DNA of 64,000 nt from assembly GCF_014650955.1 (NCBI RefSeq), contig NZ_BMVY01000001.1:806001-870000 (forward strand), read 5' to 3'. Under the pieces are notes generated by a model, which worked only from the letters and a program-made list of their open reading frames with translations, did no database searches and was not told the origin of the DNA. Below, in pieces: positions 31,483-40,945 of the stretch. Source of the DNA: Streptomyces tauricus. GTDB taxonomy: Bacteria > Actinomycetota > Actinomycetes > Streptomycetales > Streptomycetaceae. Every line of letters starts with the position of its first letter. Within the stretch, counting starts at the first letter, position 1. A program made the position numbers and the translations under genes.

Positions 31483-33668
31483 GACCGCACCTCCACCACG
31501 GCCACCACGGGCTCGTCGGCGGCGCGGTCGCGCATCTCACTGCGGGCCAGGGCGAGCAGCGGCTGCGGTTCGAGGACTCCGGAGAGGTCGGCGATACGGG
31601 AGCCGAGGAGCAGCCGCAGCGCGGGGGCCCGGACGCCGCCGTCGCCGTACGACGTCGCCTCGCGGACGAGGTTGCTGAGCAGTTCGGGCGCGGCGCCCAC
31701 GGTGGTGGCGGCCACCTGCGCGTCGGAGGCGTGGAGGCGTACGACACCGTCGGCGTCCACGACGCGCACGGGGTGCCGGGGAGCCCGCAGCCTGCGGCGC
31801 ACCTCGGTGCCGTAGACCGTGTGGGCGGGTGTGCCGGCGAGGACGCGGACCCGGTCCGGGGCGGTCTTGAGGCTGGCGGCCGCCGCGGCGAGACGTTCGG
31901 TGTCGTCGGCGCTGTGCGAGCGGTCCTGGGTACGCAGCTCCGTGGCGCCGGTGGCGATGGCGCGGACGGTGCTGGTCTGCGGGTCGACGGTCACCTCGAC
32001 CTCGACCCCGTCGGCGGCGGCGCCCTGGGCGACGACGGCCTGCTCGGCCTCGGCGCGTACGGCGAGGATCTGTTCCTGGGTGGCGCCGGGGATGATCCGC
32101 TCGATCTGCTCGCGCACCAGGGCGAGCGCCACGCCGATCGGGCTGATGACCTCGTTGTGGCGGGCGATCCGGCCCTCCATCCCGGTGAGGACCGCGAGGT
32201 GCGGGGTGACGGTGGCGGCGCCTCCCCCGCCGCCGACGAGGACCGCGGTGTCGGCGTCGAGCCGGTAGTCGCGCACGATGCGATCCACCACCGACTTCAC
32301 CTGCTCGGCGCCCGCGTCGAGGATGCGGGCGGCGGCCGTCGGTACGTCCACGCCGAGGGCGGCGGCGAGCGGGGCGATCGCGGCCTTCGCCACCTCCTGG
32401 TCGCACCGCGCGAAGTCCCCTTCCGGGACACGGCCGAGCGCGTTGGCGGCGCAGGTCATGGTGAGGGCGTACCGGCCGCCCGCCGCGTCCAGGACGGCGT
32501 AGTCGGCCGGGTCGTCGGGCATCGGACGCACGGTGGCGAGGGTGGCGTCGCGCAGTTCGGCCGGGTCGGCGAAGCAGGCGTAGGGCAGCCCGGCGATATG
32601 GGCGCTGCGCGGTCCGACAGCCGTGACCCGCGCCCGGCCGCCCCGAACCTGACCGTCCCGAACCTGACCCTCGTGGCCCTGATCACCCCGGGGCAGATCG
32701 ACGCGGACCATCGAGCCGCCGCCGACACCGACCGTGCGGACGTCGAGGGCGTTGAGGTACGAGCTCTTGCCGAGCATCGTGGCGTGCCGGACGGCGACCT
32801 TGCCCCGGCGTACGACGCTGATGTCGGTGGAGGTGCCGCCGGTTTCGAGGAAGACGCCCTCGCTGATCCGCTCCTGCATCAGGGCACCTGCGACTCCGGC
32901 CGCCGGGCCCGAAAGGACGGTCAGCAGGGGGCGTCGGCGCATCTCGTCGAGCGCCATGACACCGCCGTCACAGCGCATGACCATGAGCGGCGCGGTGATG
33001 CCCGCCTTGGTGATCGACGCGTCGACGAGATCGGCGGTGGCGAGCATCCGGGGCAGGATGGCCGCGTTGACGACGGCGGTACGGGTCCGCTTGTGCAGCC
33101 CGTACAGCGAGGTGATCTCGTGCGCGGCCGTCATCGGGAGCCCGGCGGAACGGGCGGCCTCCAGTACGGACTGCTCGCCTTCGGGCCGGTCGACGGCGAA
33201 CGGCTCGGTGGCGACGAGGACTTCGGCCCCCGCCGCCGTGACCTGCTCGACAGCGGCGCGTACGGCACTGGTGTCGTCCGGGTCGGCCACGTGCGCGTAG
33301 GCGAGCGGAAGCCGTTTGCCGGGGGCGAGTTCGAGTCGGCCGAGGGCGGCGAGCCGGCGCGTGAGGACGGCGCCGGGGCCGGTGCCGATACCGATCAGGC
33401 CGACGGTGGCGACGTCACCCTCCAGCAGGGCGTTGGTCGCCTGGGTGGTGCCGTGGGCCAGGAAAGCGACGTCGGCGGGATCGCGGCCGACCTGCTGGAG
33501 CAGCCGGTCCAGCGCCTCGACGATGCCGTGCGCGACACCGTCCTCGTGGTGGTGGCTGGTGGGGACCTTGACCTGTCCCAGCAAGCTCAGTGTGGTGGCG
33601 TCCACGGCCACGGCGTCGGTGAAGGTTCCGCCGACGTCGATGCCGACGCGGATTCTGTGGGTGGTCAT
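31479..33668 (-). CDS. Hydantoinase/oxoprolinase A-subunit family protein
   Basis: 729 residues, close to HyuA length. The N-terminal acetate/sugar-kinase-like ATPase fold begins IRVGIDVGGTFTDAVAVD (6-23). LAHGTTQATNALLEG and VFLETGGTSTDISVVRRG follow, then DVRTVGVGGGSMVRVDL. These are hallmarks of the HyuA/N-methylhydantoinase A family, which phosphorylates lactam or carboxyl oxygens with ATP. The usual HyuB partner is not in the window. A Gly/Arg-rich insertion (GDQGHEGQVRDGQVRGGRARV) sits after the GVGGGS loop. AAGGAGG precedes the ATG. The FAD oxidoreductase lies upstream and the HExxH protein and permease downstream. The true substrate is unknown. Confidence 0.88.
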   Translation of the reverse strand: MTTHRIRVGIDVGGTFTDAVAVDATTLSLLGQVKVPTSHHHEDGVAHGIVEALDRLLQQVGRDPADVAFLAHGTTQATNALLEGDVATVGLIGIGTGPGAVLTRRLAALGRLELAPGKRLPLAYAHVADPDDTSAVRAAVEQVTAAGAEVLVATEPFAVDRPEGEQSVLEAARSAGLPMTAAHEITSLYGLHKRTRTAVVNAAILPRMLATADLVDASITKAGITAPLMVMRCDGGVMALDEMRRRPLLTVLSGPAAGVAGALMQERISEGVFLETGGTSTDISVVRRGKVAVRHATMLGKSSYLNALDVRTVGVGGGSMVRVDLPRGDQGHEGQVRDGQVRGGRARVTAVGPRSAHIAGLPYACFADPAELRDATLATVRPMPDDPADYAVLDAAGGRYALTMTCAANALGRVPEGDFARCDQEVAKAAIAPLAAALGVDVPTAAARILDAGAEQVKSVVDRIVRDYRLDADTAVLVGGGGGAATVTPHLAVLTGMEGRIARHNEVISPIGVALALVREQIERIIPGATQEQILAVRAEAEQAVVAQGAAADGVEVEVTVDPQTSTVRAIATGATELRTQDRSHSADDTERLAAAAASLKTAPDRVRVLAGTPAHTVYGTEVRRRLRAPRHPVRVVDADGVVRLHASDAQVAATTVGAAPELLSNLVREATSYGDGGVRAPALRLLLGSRIADLSGVLEPQPLLALARSEMRDRAADEPVVAVVEVRS

Positions 33669-33724
33669 GTCTGGGCACCTCCTTGTGCTCCGTCAGTCAT
33701 GTGCCATGTGCGGGCGCCGGGCGG

Positions 33725-33750
33725 GCGGACCGGCTGAGCGGCCGGTCCGC
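33725..33750 (-). terminator. Perfect 10-bp stem hairpin between FAD oxidoreductase and hydantoinase genes
   Basis: GCGGACCGGC (33725-33734) and GCCGGTCCGC (33741-33750) pair around a 6-nt loop, 27 bp after the oxidoreductase stop. It could end or attenuate that transcript before the hydantoinase. Confidence 0.65.
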
Positions 33751-33776
33751 TGGCCCCCTGGGTTCGGCCCCCGGGT

Positions 33777-35390
33777 TCAGTAGCCCCGTACGTCGGGCCA
33801 GTGGCGCTGTACGCCGTCGCGGTCGAGGCCGCGCGCGAACTCCTCGAACCGCTTGTCCTCGGCCTGGACCTGGTGGGGTTCGACGTCCTCGGCCAGGCAG
33901 TGGGCGGCGAGCGCGCCGGCGACCTCGCCGATGTTCCACTCCACCGGGTGGAGCCGGTAGCAGCCGTTGGTGATGTGTGTGGTGCCGATGTTCTTGCCGG
34001 CCGGCAGCAGATTGCGGACCCGCCTCGGCACGAGGGCTCCGAGCGGGATCTCGAAGGGCACCGAACCGATGTCGATGTAGTTGTCACCGCCGGTCGAGGG
34101 ATGCAGGTCGATGCGGTAGTTGCCGACCCCGACGGAGTCCCGGTACTTGGTGCCGCCGTACGGCCCGACCAGGTCGATCGCCACATCGTGTTCCGTGACC
34201 GTGGTGACGGCCTCGATCCGGCGCGACTCACGGACGTACGGCGCCTTCGCGAGGCCGTCCGGGGTGCCGGTCACGTCCGGGCGCGGGCGCAGCCCCGGGA
34301 ACCCGGTGCCGCCGTCCTGGCGGGGCGCCTCGGTCTGCAGCCAGTACAGGACCGACAGCGACAACTGCCGTGCCCCGGCGACCGCTTCGGCGCCGGTCTC
34401 CGCGCCCGCCCCGACGAGCGGCTTCAACCAGTAGTCGTTGAGCGGCCAGTTGACGAGGGTGATGTCGGAGTCGAAGGCGCCGGGCCGGTGCAGCTTGCGC
34501 GCCAGGATGCGGCGGAAGCCCCACAGTTCCTTGTCACCGGCGTCCGCGCTCTGGTCGGCGCTCACGGCGAGCGGATCCAGTTCCGGATTGGGCACGAACG
34601 TACGCGGTACGGATTCCAGCGAGCGAGGGTCCGGTGCCTGGAAGCCCAGCAGCGGTCCGGGCCAGAAGTCGGGCCGGTACTCCCGCCAGAAGTCGTAGTC
34701 GGCGGGCCGTTCGACGGTGTGGTCCTCGCCCTCGTGGTGGGAAAGCGCGAAACACACGGTGATGCCCTGCTGGTTGAGCGGCTGGGCCTCGTCCGGGGCG
34801 TGCGGTTCGTCGTACGCGGACCGCGCCTCGGCCCCGGTGACGTGCTCGACACCCGCGAGAGCGAGGAGTTCACCGGTCTCGGTGGCGTCGATCACGTAAC
34901 GGGCGGGGACGGTGACCTGTCGGCCGCCGTCGTGGCGGTGCTCCAGGGTCACGGACCGTACGACATCGTTGTCGGCCTCGGCCGCGACGGGCCGGTGGTC
35001 GGTGAGGACGGTCAGTCGGCCGGCGGCCCGGTGGGGCGCGAGCATCGCCTCGATGACGGCGAGGGCCACGCGCGGCTCATGGCAGAGCTTGCTCACGCGT
35101 CCGGCACCGGGGTTGAGGTCCGTGAGGGCCAGCGCCTCGGCGCGCAGCGGGTACCACTGCCGGTAGAACTGCCGGATGCCTTCCCGCAGTTGGCGGTACG
35201 AGGCGGTGGTGCCGAACTGCTCGACCCACGGATGTTCGTCGGGCGGAACGGCCTGCGAGGTGAGCTGTCCGCCCAGCCAGTCGGTCTCCTCGGTGAGCAC
35301 GACACTGCGTCCGGCCCGGCAGGCGGCCAGTGCGGCGGCGACGCCGCCGAGCCCGCCGCCCACGATGAGGATGTCGGCTTTCGGTATCAC
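33777..35390 (-). CDS. FAD-dependent oxidoreductase
   Basis: 537 residues from GTG 35390. The N-terminus KADILIVGGGLGGVAAALAACRAGRSVVLTEETDWLGGQLTSQ is a Rossmann FAD site of the PF12831 group. ARYVIDATETGELLALAGVEHVTG follows, and the C-terminus LLPAGKNIGTTHITNGCYRLHPVEWNIGEVAGALA is the family's second FAD contact. There is no signal peptide in this form. GTG 35390 has AAGGAGA 3 nt upstream. The frame also stays open to an ATG at 35582 that overlaps the lacI stop (ATGA) and would add 64 residues of Pro/Asp/Glu-rich repeats. I annotate the shorter form but cannot exclude the longer. Substrate unknown. Confidence 0.85.
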   Translation of the reverse strand: MIPKADILIVGGGLGGVAAALAACRAGRSVVLTEETDWLGGQLTSQAVPPDEHPWVEQFGTTASYRQLREGIRQFYRQWYPLRAEALALTDLNPGAGRVSKLCHEPRVALAVIEAMLAPHRAAGRLTVLTDHRPVAAEADNDVVRSVTLEHRHDGGRQVTVPARYVIDATETGELLALAGVEHVTGAEARSAYDEPHAPDEAQPLNQQGITVCFALSHHEGEDHTVERPADYDFWREYRPDFWPGPLLGFQAPDPRSLESVPRTFVPNPELDPLAVSADQSADAGDKELWGFRRILARKLHRPGAFDSDITLVNWPLNDYWLKPLVGAGAETGAEAVAGARQLSLSVLYWLQTEAPRQDGGTGFPGLRPRPDVTGTPDGLAKAPYVRESRRIEAVTTVTEHDVAIDLVGPYGGTKYRDSVGVGNYRIDLHPSTGGDNYIDIGSVPFEIPLGALVPRRVRNLLPAGKNIGTTHITNGCYRLHPVEWNIGEVAGALAAHCLAEDVEPHQVQAEDKRFEEFARGLDRDGVQRHWPDVRGY

Positions 35391-35578
35391 GCTTCTCCTT
35401 GCCGGTGGTTCATCTGGTGTGTCGTCCGCTGGTTCGTCTGGTGGTTCAGCGGGTGTTTCGTCCGCTGGTTCGGCGGGTGGTTGGTCTGCTGGTTCAGTTC
35501 GTGATTCGACCCGCCGGCTCAGCTTGTGGTTCGACTGCTGGTTGGCCGGTGGTGTGGCGCGCGCGACGCACGCCCGTG
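35391..35578. repeat. Low-complexity GGTTC-rich repeat region between lacI and the FAD oxidoreductase
   Basis: The plus strand repeats GCTGGTTCGTC, GGTGGTTCAGC and GGTGTTTCGTCCGCTGGTTC with about 12-bp periodicity from 35400 to 35520. On the minus strand this reads in frame as EPADETPAEPPDEPADDTP, so it is either a coding N-terminal extension or a non-coding spacer. Confidence 0.7.
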
Positions 35579-36688
35579 TCATCGCGGCCCCGGCGGGCCC
35601 CCGGTCGTCGCACCGGCCCGGAAGGCACAGGCGACCAGGGGTTCTTCGGCCGCCTCCCCCGCCACGAGTGCGGCCAGCATCCGGACCGCGGCCGCTCCCA
35701 ACTGGTGCCGTGGGACGTCGAATCCGGTGGGCTGCGGATCCCCGGCGAGGTCGGACGGAGGGCTGCCGAGAAGGGCGAGGGACAGGTCGTCCGGGCAGCT
35801 GAGGCCCGCCTCGTCGACCGCTGTGCGCAGGGCCCGCCAGGCGCCCCCGGTGTCGGTCTCCTCCGCGACGAAGGCGGTGACACCCTCGGCGATCCAGCTC
35901 CGCAGCCGTTCGGGGGTGACCTCGCGCCCGGGGTCCGCGCAGCGGAAGACGGCCTCGGACCCGCCGGGCAGTCCGGCCGCCTCCAGCCCTTCCAGGAAGC
36001 CCTGTTGACGGTCGGTGGAGGCAGGCGCGTCGTCGTCCTCACGGACCAGGACGATCCGCCGGTGCCCCAAGGCCGCCAGGTGCCGGACCACTTCGCTGCT
36101 GGCGCTCACATAGTCGGCGCCGACCCAGGACAGTCCCTCCAGCTCCTCGCGGCGGCCGAGGTGCACCACGGGGAACCCGTCGGCGACCATCCGCTTCAGT
36201 TCGGCGATCGGCACATGCCGGCCGAGGAACAGACACCCGTCCGCGAGTCGGACCCGGTTGAGCGCCTCGGGTCCGGCCGCCTTGGCACCACCGGAACTCG
36301 AACCCGTGAACAGCACCAGGTCGTAACCGCGGGCTGCCGCCTCCCGCTCCACCCCGACGAGGAACGGGTAGTACGAGTGCTCCACGTCCGTCGGGAAGGT
36401 GGCCGTGAAGCTGTAGACGCCGAGCAGGTTGTTGCGGGCCGCCGCCAGCCGCTGGGCCGCCGGGTCCGGTACGTAGCCGAGGCTGCGGGCCGCGTCGAGC
36501 ACCCGCTGCCGTGTCTCGTCCGAGATCGCCGAGCCCTGCGCCTTGGCCTTCGCCGACAGCACGAGCGACACAGTGGCCTGGGACACTCCGGCCAGCCGGG
36601 CGACCTCCGCCTGCCGCGGCCGGGACGTGCGTCCGGTCGCTGCCGGGGTCCGCCCTCGCCTGGGTCCCTTCCTGGGCTGCTCCACCAT
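35579..36688 (-). CDS. LacI-family transcriptional regulator
   Basis: About 369 residues from ATG 36688 (GTG 36718 would add ten). A basic N-terminal arm (RKGPRRGRTPAATGRTSRPRQ) precedes the helix-turn-helix AEVARLAGVSQATVSLVLSAKAK. The effector domain shows LGVYSFTATFPTDVEHSYYPFLVGVE and a LacI-typical C-terminus. It shares a 4-bp overlap with the long form of the FAD oxidoreductase, so it is first in that operon. TAATGCGCATTA and a degenerate copy lie 39-63 bp upstream of 36688, fitting autoregulation. The effector is unknown. Confidence 0.9.
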   Translation of the reverse strand: MVEQPRKGPRRGRTPAATGRTSRPRQAEVARLAGVSQATVSLVLSAKAKAQGSAISDETRQRVLDAARSLGYVPDPAAQRLAAARNNLLGVYSFTATFPTDVEHSYYPFLVGVEREAAARGYDLVLFTGSSSGGAKAAGPEALNRVRLADGCLFLGRHVPIAELKRMVADGFPVVHLGRREELEGLSWVGADYVSASSEVVRHLAALGHRRIVLVREDDDAPASTDRQQGFLEGLEAAGLPGGSEAVFRCADPGREVTPERLRSWIAEGVTAFVAEETDTGGAWRALRTAVDEAGLSCPDDLSLALLGSPPSDLAGDPQPTGFDVPRHQLGAAAVRMLAALVAGEAAEEPLVACAFRAGATTGGPPGPR

Positions 36689-36726
36689 GCTCCTCACCCG
36701 GCCGCGGAGGGCCGTCACCAGCTTGC

Positions 36727-36751
36727 TAATGCGTATAAGTAATGCGCATTA
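36727..36751. promoter_or_regulatory. Tandem LacI-type operators before the second lacI gene
   Basis: TAATGCGCATTA (36740-36751) is a perfect 12-bp palindrome. TAATGCGTATAA (36727-36738) is a two-mismatch copy 13 bp away. AT-rich in a GC-rich surround, just upstream of the regulator gene. Confidence 0.75.
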
Positions 36752-36931
36752 GCAGAACTGTGGAGGGCTCGTACGGCAACGGTCAAGGGGTGTGACACGA
36801 CTTCTTGGCCCGCCGGCTGTTCGTCCGCCGACTTCGCCGACCGTCCGTCGGCCTTCCGACGACCGCCCACGGGGCTCTTCCGGCGAACCCTTCCGCCGAC
36901 AGCGGCCGAACAGGAACATTCATCCGGACCA

Positions 36932-36960
36932 TTGACCCGTCAACCGGTTCCGGTTAGCGT
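36932..36960 (+). promoter_or_regulatory. Sigma70-type promoter of the GH76 gene
   Basis: TTGACC (36932-36937), a 17-bp spacer and TAGCGT (36955-36960) match the housekeeping promoter pattern. The GH76 start is 74 bp downstream. The remainder of the 316-bp gap (36752-36931) shows nothing I can name. Confidence 0.6.
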
Positions 36961-37034
36961 CCACGCCGAGCCTTTCCCAGGACCAGCCCCTGTGCCCCCA
37001 CCGCAGTGTTCGGCAAGCCTTCGGGAGTTCATCC

Positions 37035-38513
37035 ATGCGCGCCAGACGATCACCACTCGCAGCCCTCGCCCTCGCTCTGACAACGATGTCGGCCCTGTTG
37101 ATCCAGGCCGCCCCGCCTTCCACCGCGGCCTCCGAGAAGGCTGCGGCACCCGCGGCGACGGTGTGCAACAAGTACTGCGACGCGCGGGATCCGGCCCTCA
37201 GCACTCAGGACAGGAGGCCGGTCACCGCCACGCTCTTCTCCCGGACGTTCGAGCTGCACTTCAACGACGCCGACGCCATGGGCTGGGCCTCCGTCGGCAA
37301 CGGCAGCCCCGGGGACGAGGTGTGGCTGGACCGTTCCTTCGACGGCGGCCGGACCTGGGCCTCGAACAGCCGCCTCGGCGCCACGAAGATCCCGACGGGC
37401 CAGAGCGGCTGGCGGACGCTGATGTACAACGTCGACGACTGGGCGGGCCACGGCGTCGGCGCCCTGCGCGCCTGCGGCAAGGCCGCCGACCGCCCCGACA
37501 TCGCCTGCACACCGTGGGCCCGCTCCACCTGGAACGCCAGCGACCGGCGCACCGCGGCGGCGACCGCGCAGATGCAGTTCTACAACTACGGCACCGGCCT
37601 GTTCGACACCACCGGCTGGTGGAACTCCGCCAACGCGCTGCACGCAGTCATCGACAACATCCGGGTCACCGGCATGCAGAGCTACCGGTACGCCATCGCC
37701 CGCACCTACGACCTCCAACTGAACTCGGCGGCCGGGCAGTTCCGCAACGAGTACATCGACGACACCGGCTGGTGGGGCCTGACCTGGATCGCGGCGTACG
37801 ACCTCACCGGCGACGCCCGCTACCTGGCCACGGCCCGGGCCGACGCGGACTACATGGCTTCCTACTGGGACAACACCTGCGGTGGCGGGGTGTGGTGGAC
37901 CACCGCGAAGACGGTGAAGAACGCCATCCCCAACTCCCTGTACATCGAGCTGAACGCAGCCCTGCACAACCGCATCCCGGGCGACACCACCTACCTTCAG
38001 CGTGCGAAGGCGGACTGGAGCTGGTTCCAGGGAACCGGCATGATCAACGCGGACCAGACGGTGAGCGACGGACTGAGTCTGAGTACCTGCAAGGTCGGCG
38101 ACAGCACGGTCTGGTCCTACAACCAGGGTCAACTCGTGGGCGGACTGGTGGAGTTGCACAAGGCCACGGGTGACGCGTCGGTGCTCGCCGCCGCCCGCCG
38201 GATCGCCGACGCCAACACCGTCTCCGGCAAGCTCAACACCTCGGCGGGCATCCTCAGGGACCCGTGCGAGTCGGGTGACTGCGGCGCCGACGGGGCGTCC
38301 TTCAAGGGTGCCGACGTCCGTGGCCTGGCGAAACTGAACGCGGTCCTGTCCGACCGCCCCTACACCGCCTACCTCAGCAGGCAGGCCGCCCAGGCCTACG
38401 CCGCCGACCGCAATCCACTCGACCAGTACGGTCTGCGCTGGTACGGCCCACTGGACAAGACGGACGCCGCCCGCCAGCAGAGCGCCCTCGACCTGATGAA
38501 CGCCGCGTCCTGA
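37035..38513 (+). CDS. Secreted alpha-1,6-mannanase-like enzyme, glycoside hydrolase family 76
   Basis: 492 residues with a signal peptide (about 1-32, APPSTAAS). After a linker domain of about 120 residues ([36 protein letters not shown]) comes the alpha6/alpha6 barrel. The GH76 catalytic pair is D242-D243 in [43 protein letters not shown] and [22 protein letters not shown] are typical. It would cut alpha-1,6-mannan of yeast or actinobacterial glycans outside the cell. The N-terminal module [26 protein letters not shown] resembles the domain found in other Streptomyces GH76 proteins. Confidence 0.93.
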   Translation: MRARRSPLAALALALTTMSALLIQAAPPSTAASEKAAAPAATVCNKYCDARDPALSTQDRRPVTATLFSRTFELHFNDADAMGWASVGNGSPGDEVWLDRSFDGGRTWASNSRLGATKIPTGQSGWRTLMYNVDDWAGHGVGALRACGKAADRPDIACTPWARSTWNASDRRTAAATAQMQFYNYGTGLFDTTGWWNSANALHAVIDNIRVTGMQSYRYAIARTYDLQLNSAAGQFRNEYIDDTGWWGLTWIAAYDLTGDARYLATARADADYMASYWDNTCGGGVWWTTAKTVKNAIPNSLYIELNAALHNRIPGDTTYLQRAKADWSWFQGTGMINADQTVSDGLSLSTCKVGDSTVWSYNQGQLVGGLVELHKATGDASVLAAARRIADANTVSGKLNTSAGILRDPCESGDCGADGASFKGADVRGLAKLNAVLSDRPYTAYLSRQAAQAYAADRNPLDQYGLRWYGPLDKTDAARQQSALDLMNAAS

Positions 38514-38634
38514 GTGCCACCGAGCCCGTTGCCCGTACCCCGGCCCAGCGCAAAGCGCCCGCATGACCCGCACGCACCGTGGAACCCCATAGCCACGTGT
38601 GCCCGACGGCCGGACGCACAGGACGGAGCGGGCC

Positions 38635-39309
38635 ATGTCGGTGGACTTGACGGGGTTTCTCGGCGTGGTGGTGCTCGCCTATCTGATCCCCGGCCCGGAC
38701 TTCCTGGTCATCGTGCGGGCGGCGGCCCGGCGTCCGGCGCTGGGCCGAGCCGCCGCGCTGGGCGCCCAGGCCGGACTGTGCGTCCATATGTGCGCGGCCG
38801 TCCTGGGCCTCTCCGCCATCGCCACCCGCTCGGCGCTCGCCTTCACCGTGATCAAACTGGCCGGTGCCGCCTACCTGATGTATCTGGGCGTACGAGCACT
38901 GCTCGCCGCCCGGCGCCGCAACCGTGCCGGGTCCGCCGGGTCCGCGGAGCCGGCGGTCGGTGCTTCCGCTGCCGCGTCGGGGCAGCACGTCAGCGCCGCG
39001 TCCGGGCGGCATGTCAGCCGGCGTGGCAGCTTTCTGGAGGGCTTCCTCACCAATGTGCTCAATCCCAAGGCGGCCCTGTTCTTCCTCAGCGTCCTCCCCC
39101 AGTTCGTCGACCACGACGGCTCCCTGCCCCGGCAGATCTTCCTGCTCGGCCTCCTCGACGTGGCCGTCGGTGTCGTCTACTGGCTCGTCCTGGTGGGTGT
39201 CGCCGCGCGACTTCGTACCGTGTTCGGTCCGGCCTGTCGCCGCCGGTGGGAGCTCGTGAGCGGCTGGCTGTTCATCGGCATCGGGGTCGGAGTCGCGGCG
39301 ACCGAATGA
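38635..39309 (+). CDS. LysE/RhtB-family amino-acid exporter
   Basis: 224 residues with about six membrane helices. The N-terminal LTGFLGVVVLAYLIPGPDFLVIVRAAARRPALGRAAALGAQAGL holds the LysE-family signature PGPDFL. FLEGFLTNVLNPKAALFFLSVLPQFVD is the second conserved helix pair. An Ala/Gly/Ser-rich cytoplasmic loop (about 100-140) varies. I start it at ATG 38635 (MSVDLTGFLG), after GGACGGAG, rather than the upstream in-frame ATG at 38599. Exported amino acid unknown; no regulator beside it. Confidence 0.9.
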   Translation: MSVDLTGFLGVVVLAYLIPGPDFLVIVRAAARRPALGRAAALGAQAGLCVHMCAAVLGLSAIATRSALAFTVIKLAGAAYLMYLGVRALLAARRRNRAGSAGSAEPAVGASAAASGQHVSAASGRHVSRRGSFLEGFLTNVLNPKAALFFLSVLPQFVDHDGSLPRQIFLLGLLDVAVGVVYWLVLVGVAARLRTVFGPACRRRWELVSGWLFIGIGVGVAATE

Positions 39310-39370
39310 ATCCGGGAGGTTTCCGCACTGGATTCCACCTCCCAGGCCCATCGCAGCAGCAGGGACGGAC

Positions 39371-40903
39371 ATGACGTACTTCGACAATCCCGTCATCCCC
39401 GGCTTCAGTCCCGACCCGAGCGTCTGCCGGGTCGGCGACGACTACTACCTGGCGACGTCCAGTTTCGAGTACGTGCCGGGCGTACCCCTGTGGCACAGCC
39501 GGGACCTGGTGCACTGGCGGCTGATCGGGCATGCCCTGGACCGGCCCTCGCAGTTGGCGCTGCCCGACACGGCCGCCGCTTCCACGGGGGTGTATGCGCC
39601 CACGCTGCGCCATCACGACGGTCTGTTCTGGCTGATCACGACCGTGGTCGCCGGGGCGGGCAACATCCTGGTGACCGCCGAGGATCCGGCGGGCCCCTGG
39701 TCCGATCCGGTGCCGGTCGGCGTGCCGGGCATCGACCCGGATCTGGCCTGGGAGGAGGACGGAACCTGCTGGTGCGTGTTCTCGGCGGACGGGATCCGCG
39801 GTGTCCGCATCGACCCCAGGTCCGGGGAGGTGCAGGGCGATCCGGTACCGATGTGGTCGGGCAGCGGGCTGCAGTATCCCGAGGGCCCGCATCTCTACCG
39901 GATCGACGACTGGTGGTACCTGTTGCTGTCGGAGGGCGGCACGGAACGTGGCCACGCCCTGTCGGTGGCCAGGTCCCGTACGCTGCCGGGGCCGTTCGAA
40001 CCGCATCCGGCCAACCCCGTTCTGTCCCACCGCAGTACGAACCATCCGGTGCAGAACACCGGCCACGGTGACCTCGTACAGGCGCAGGACGGCACCTGGT
40101 GGATGGTGCTGCTGGGCACCAGGCCCCGCGGTGACACCCCGATGTACCACGGCATGGGCCGGGAGACGTTCCTGGCGCCGGTGCGGTGGGAGGACGGGTG
40201 GCCGCTGCCCGGACCGCTGGAACCGCGTGCGCAGGCTCCGGCGCTCACCCCGCGTCCCTGGCCGACGGAGCCGGACCGGGACGACTTCGACTCCCCTGCT
40301 CTCGCACCGTGTTGGGTGTCCGTGCGCCGGGGCGAACCGGAGGCCGTCCGGCTCGACGAGCGGCCGGGGCATCTGGTCCTGCACGCCCGCGCGGACAGTC
40401 TCGACACCCCGGGCGCGCTCTTCGTCGGACGGCGGCAGCGCGATCCCGACTGCAGTGCGCGCACGCTGGTGGAGGTCTCCGACGGCGGCCGGGGCGGGCT
40501 CGCGGTACGCCTGGACGAGGCCCATCACTACGAGGTGGAGGTGGCCGACGGTACGGTCCGCGCGGTCGCCAGGATCGGTCCGCTGAGCCACACGGTCGCC
40601 GAACGGGCCGTGCCCGAAGGTCCGTTGAGGCTGCGTATCGACATCACCACCTGCGACGTCCTGCCGCCGACGGTCACCTCCCGCGACCCTGCGACACCTC
40701 CCCCGCCCGGCCTGCGCGCCGGCGGCCCCGACACACTCCGCCTGGGGTACGAGACGGACGGCGGCGCCTTCGAGGTCCTCGCCGAACTCGACGGCCGCTA
40801 CCTCACCACGGAGGTCGCCGGAGGCTTCACCGGCCGTGTCCTCGGCATGTACGCCACCCGGGGCAGCGCGGCTTTCGACTGGTTCGAGCTGCGGTCCGTC
40901 TGA
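39371..40903 (+). CDS. Beta-xylosidase/alpha-L-arabinofuranosidase, glycoside hydrolase family 43
   Basis: 510 residues. The five-bladed propeller has the catalytic base D15 in NPVIPGFSPDPSVCRVGDDYYLATSSFEYVPG, the pKa-modulating D122 in GIDPDLAW, and the acid E171 in QYPEGPHLYRIDD. A C-terminal beta-sandwich (about 310-510, DDFDSPALAPCWVSVR to AAFDWFELRSV) closes the active site as in XynB-type enzymes. No signal peptide, so it acts inside the cell on imported xylo-oligosaccharides. No transporter is adjacent in the window. Confidence 0.94.
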   Translation: MTYFDNPVIPGFSPDPSVCRVGDDYYLATSSFEYVPGVPLWHSRDLVHWRLIGHALDRPSQLALPDTAAASTGVYAPTLRHHDGLFWLITTVVAGAGNILVTAEDPAGPWSDPVPVGVPGIDPDLAWEEDGTCWCVFSADGIRGVRIDPRSGEVQGDPVPMWSGSGLQYPEGPHLYRIDDWWYLLLSEGGTERGHALSVARSRTLPGPFEPHPANPVLSHRSTNHPVQNTGHGDLVQAQDGTWWMVLLGTRPRGDTPMYHGMGRETFLAPVRWEDGWPLPGPLEPRAQAPALTPRPWPTEPDRDDFDSPALAPCWVSVRRGEPEAVRLDERPGHLVLHARADSLDTPGALFVGRRQRDPDCSARTLVEVSDGGRGGLAVRLDEAHHYEVEVADGTVRAVARIGPLSHTVAERAVPEGPLRLRIDITTCDVLPPTVTSRDPATPPPPGLRAGGPDTLRLGYETDGGAFEVLAELDGRYLTTEVAGGFTGRVLGMYATRGSAAFDWFELRSV

Positions 40904-40945
40904 CAGCGGTTGCAGGGATCGTGGACGCCCCCGCGCCGGGTCACG

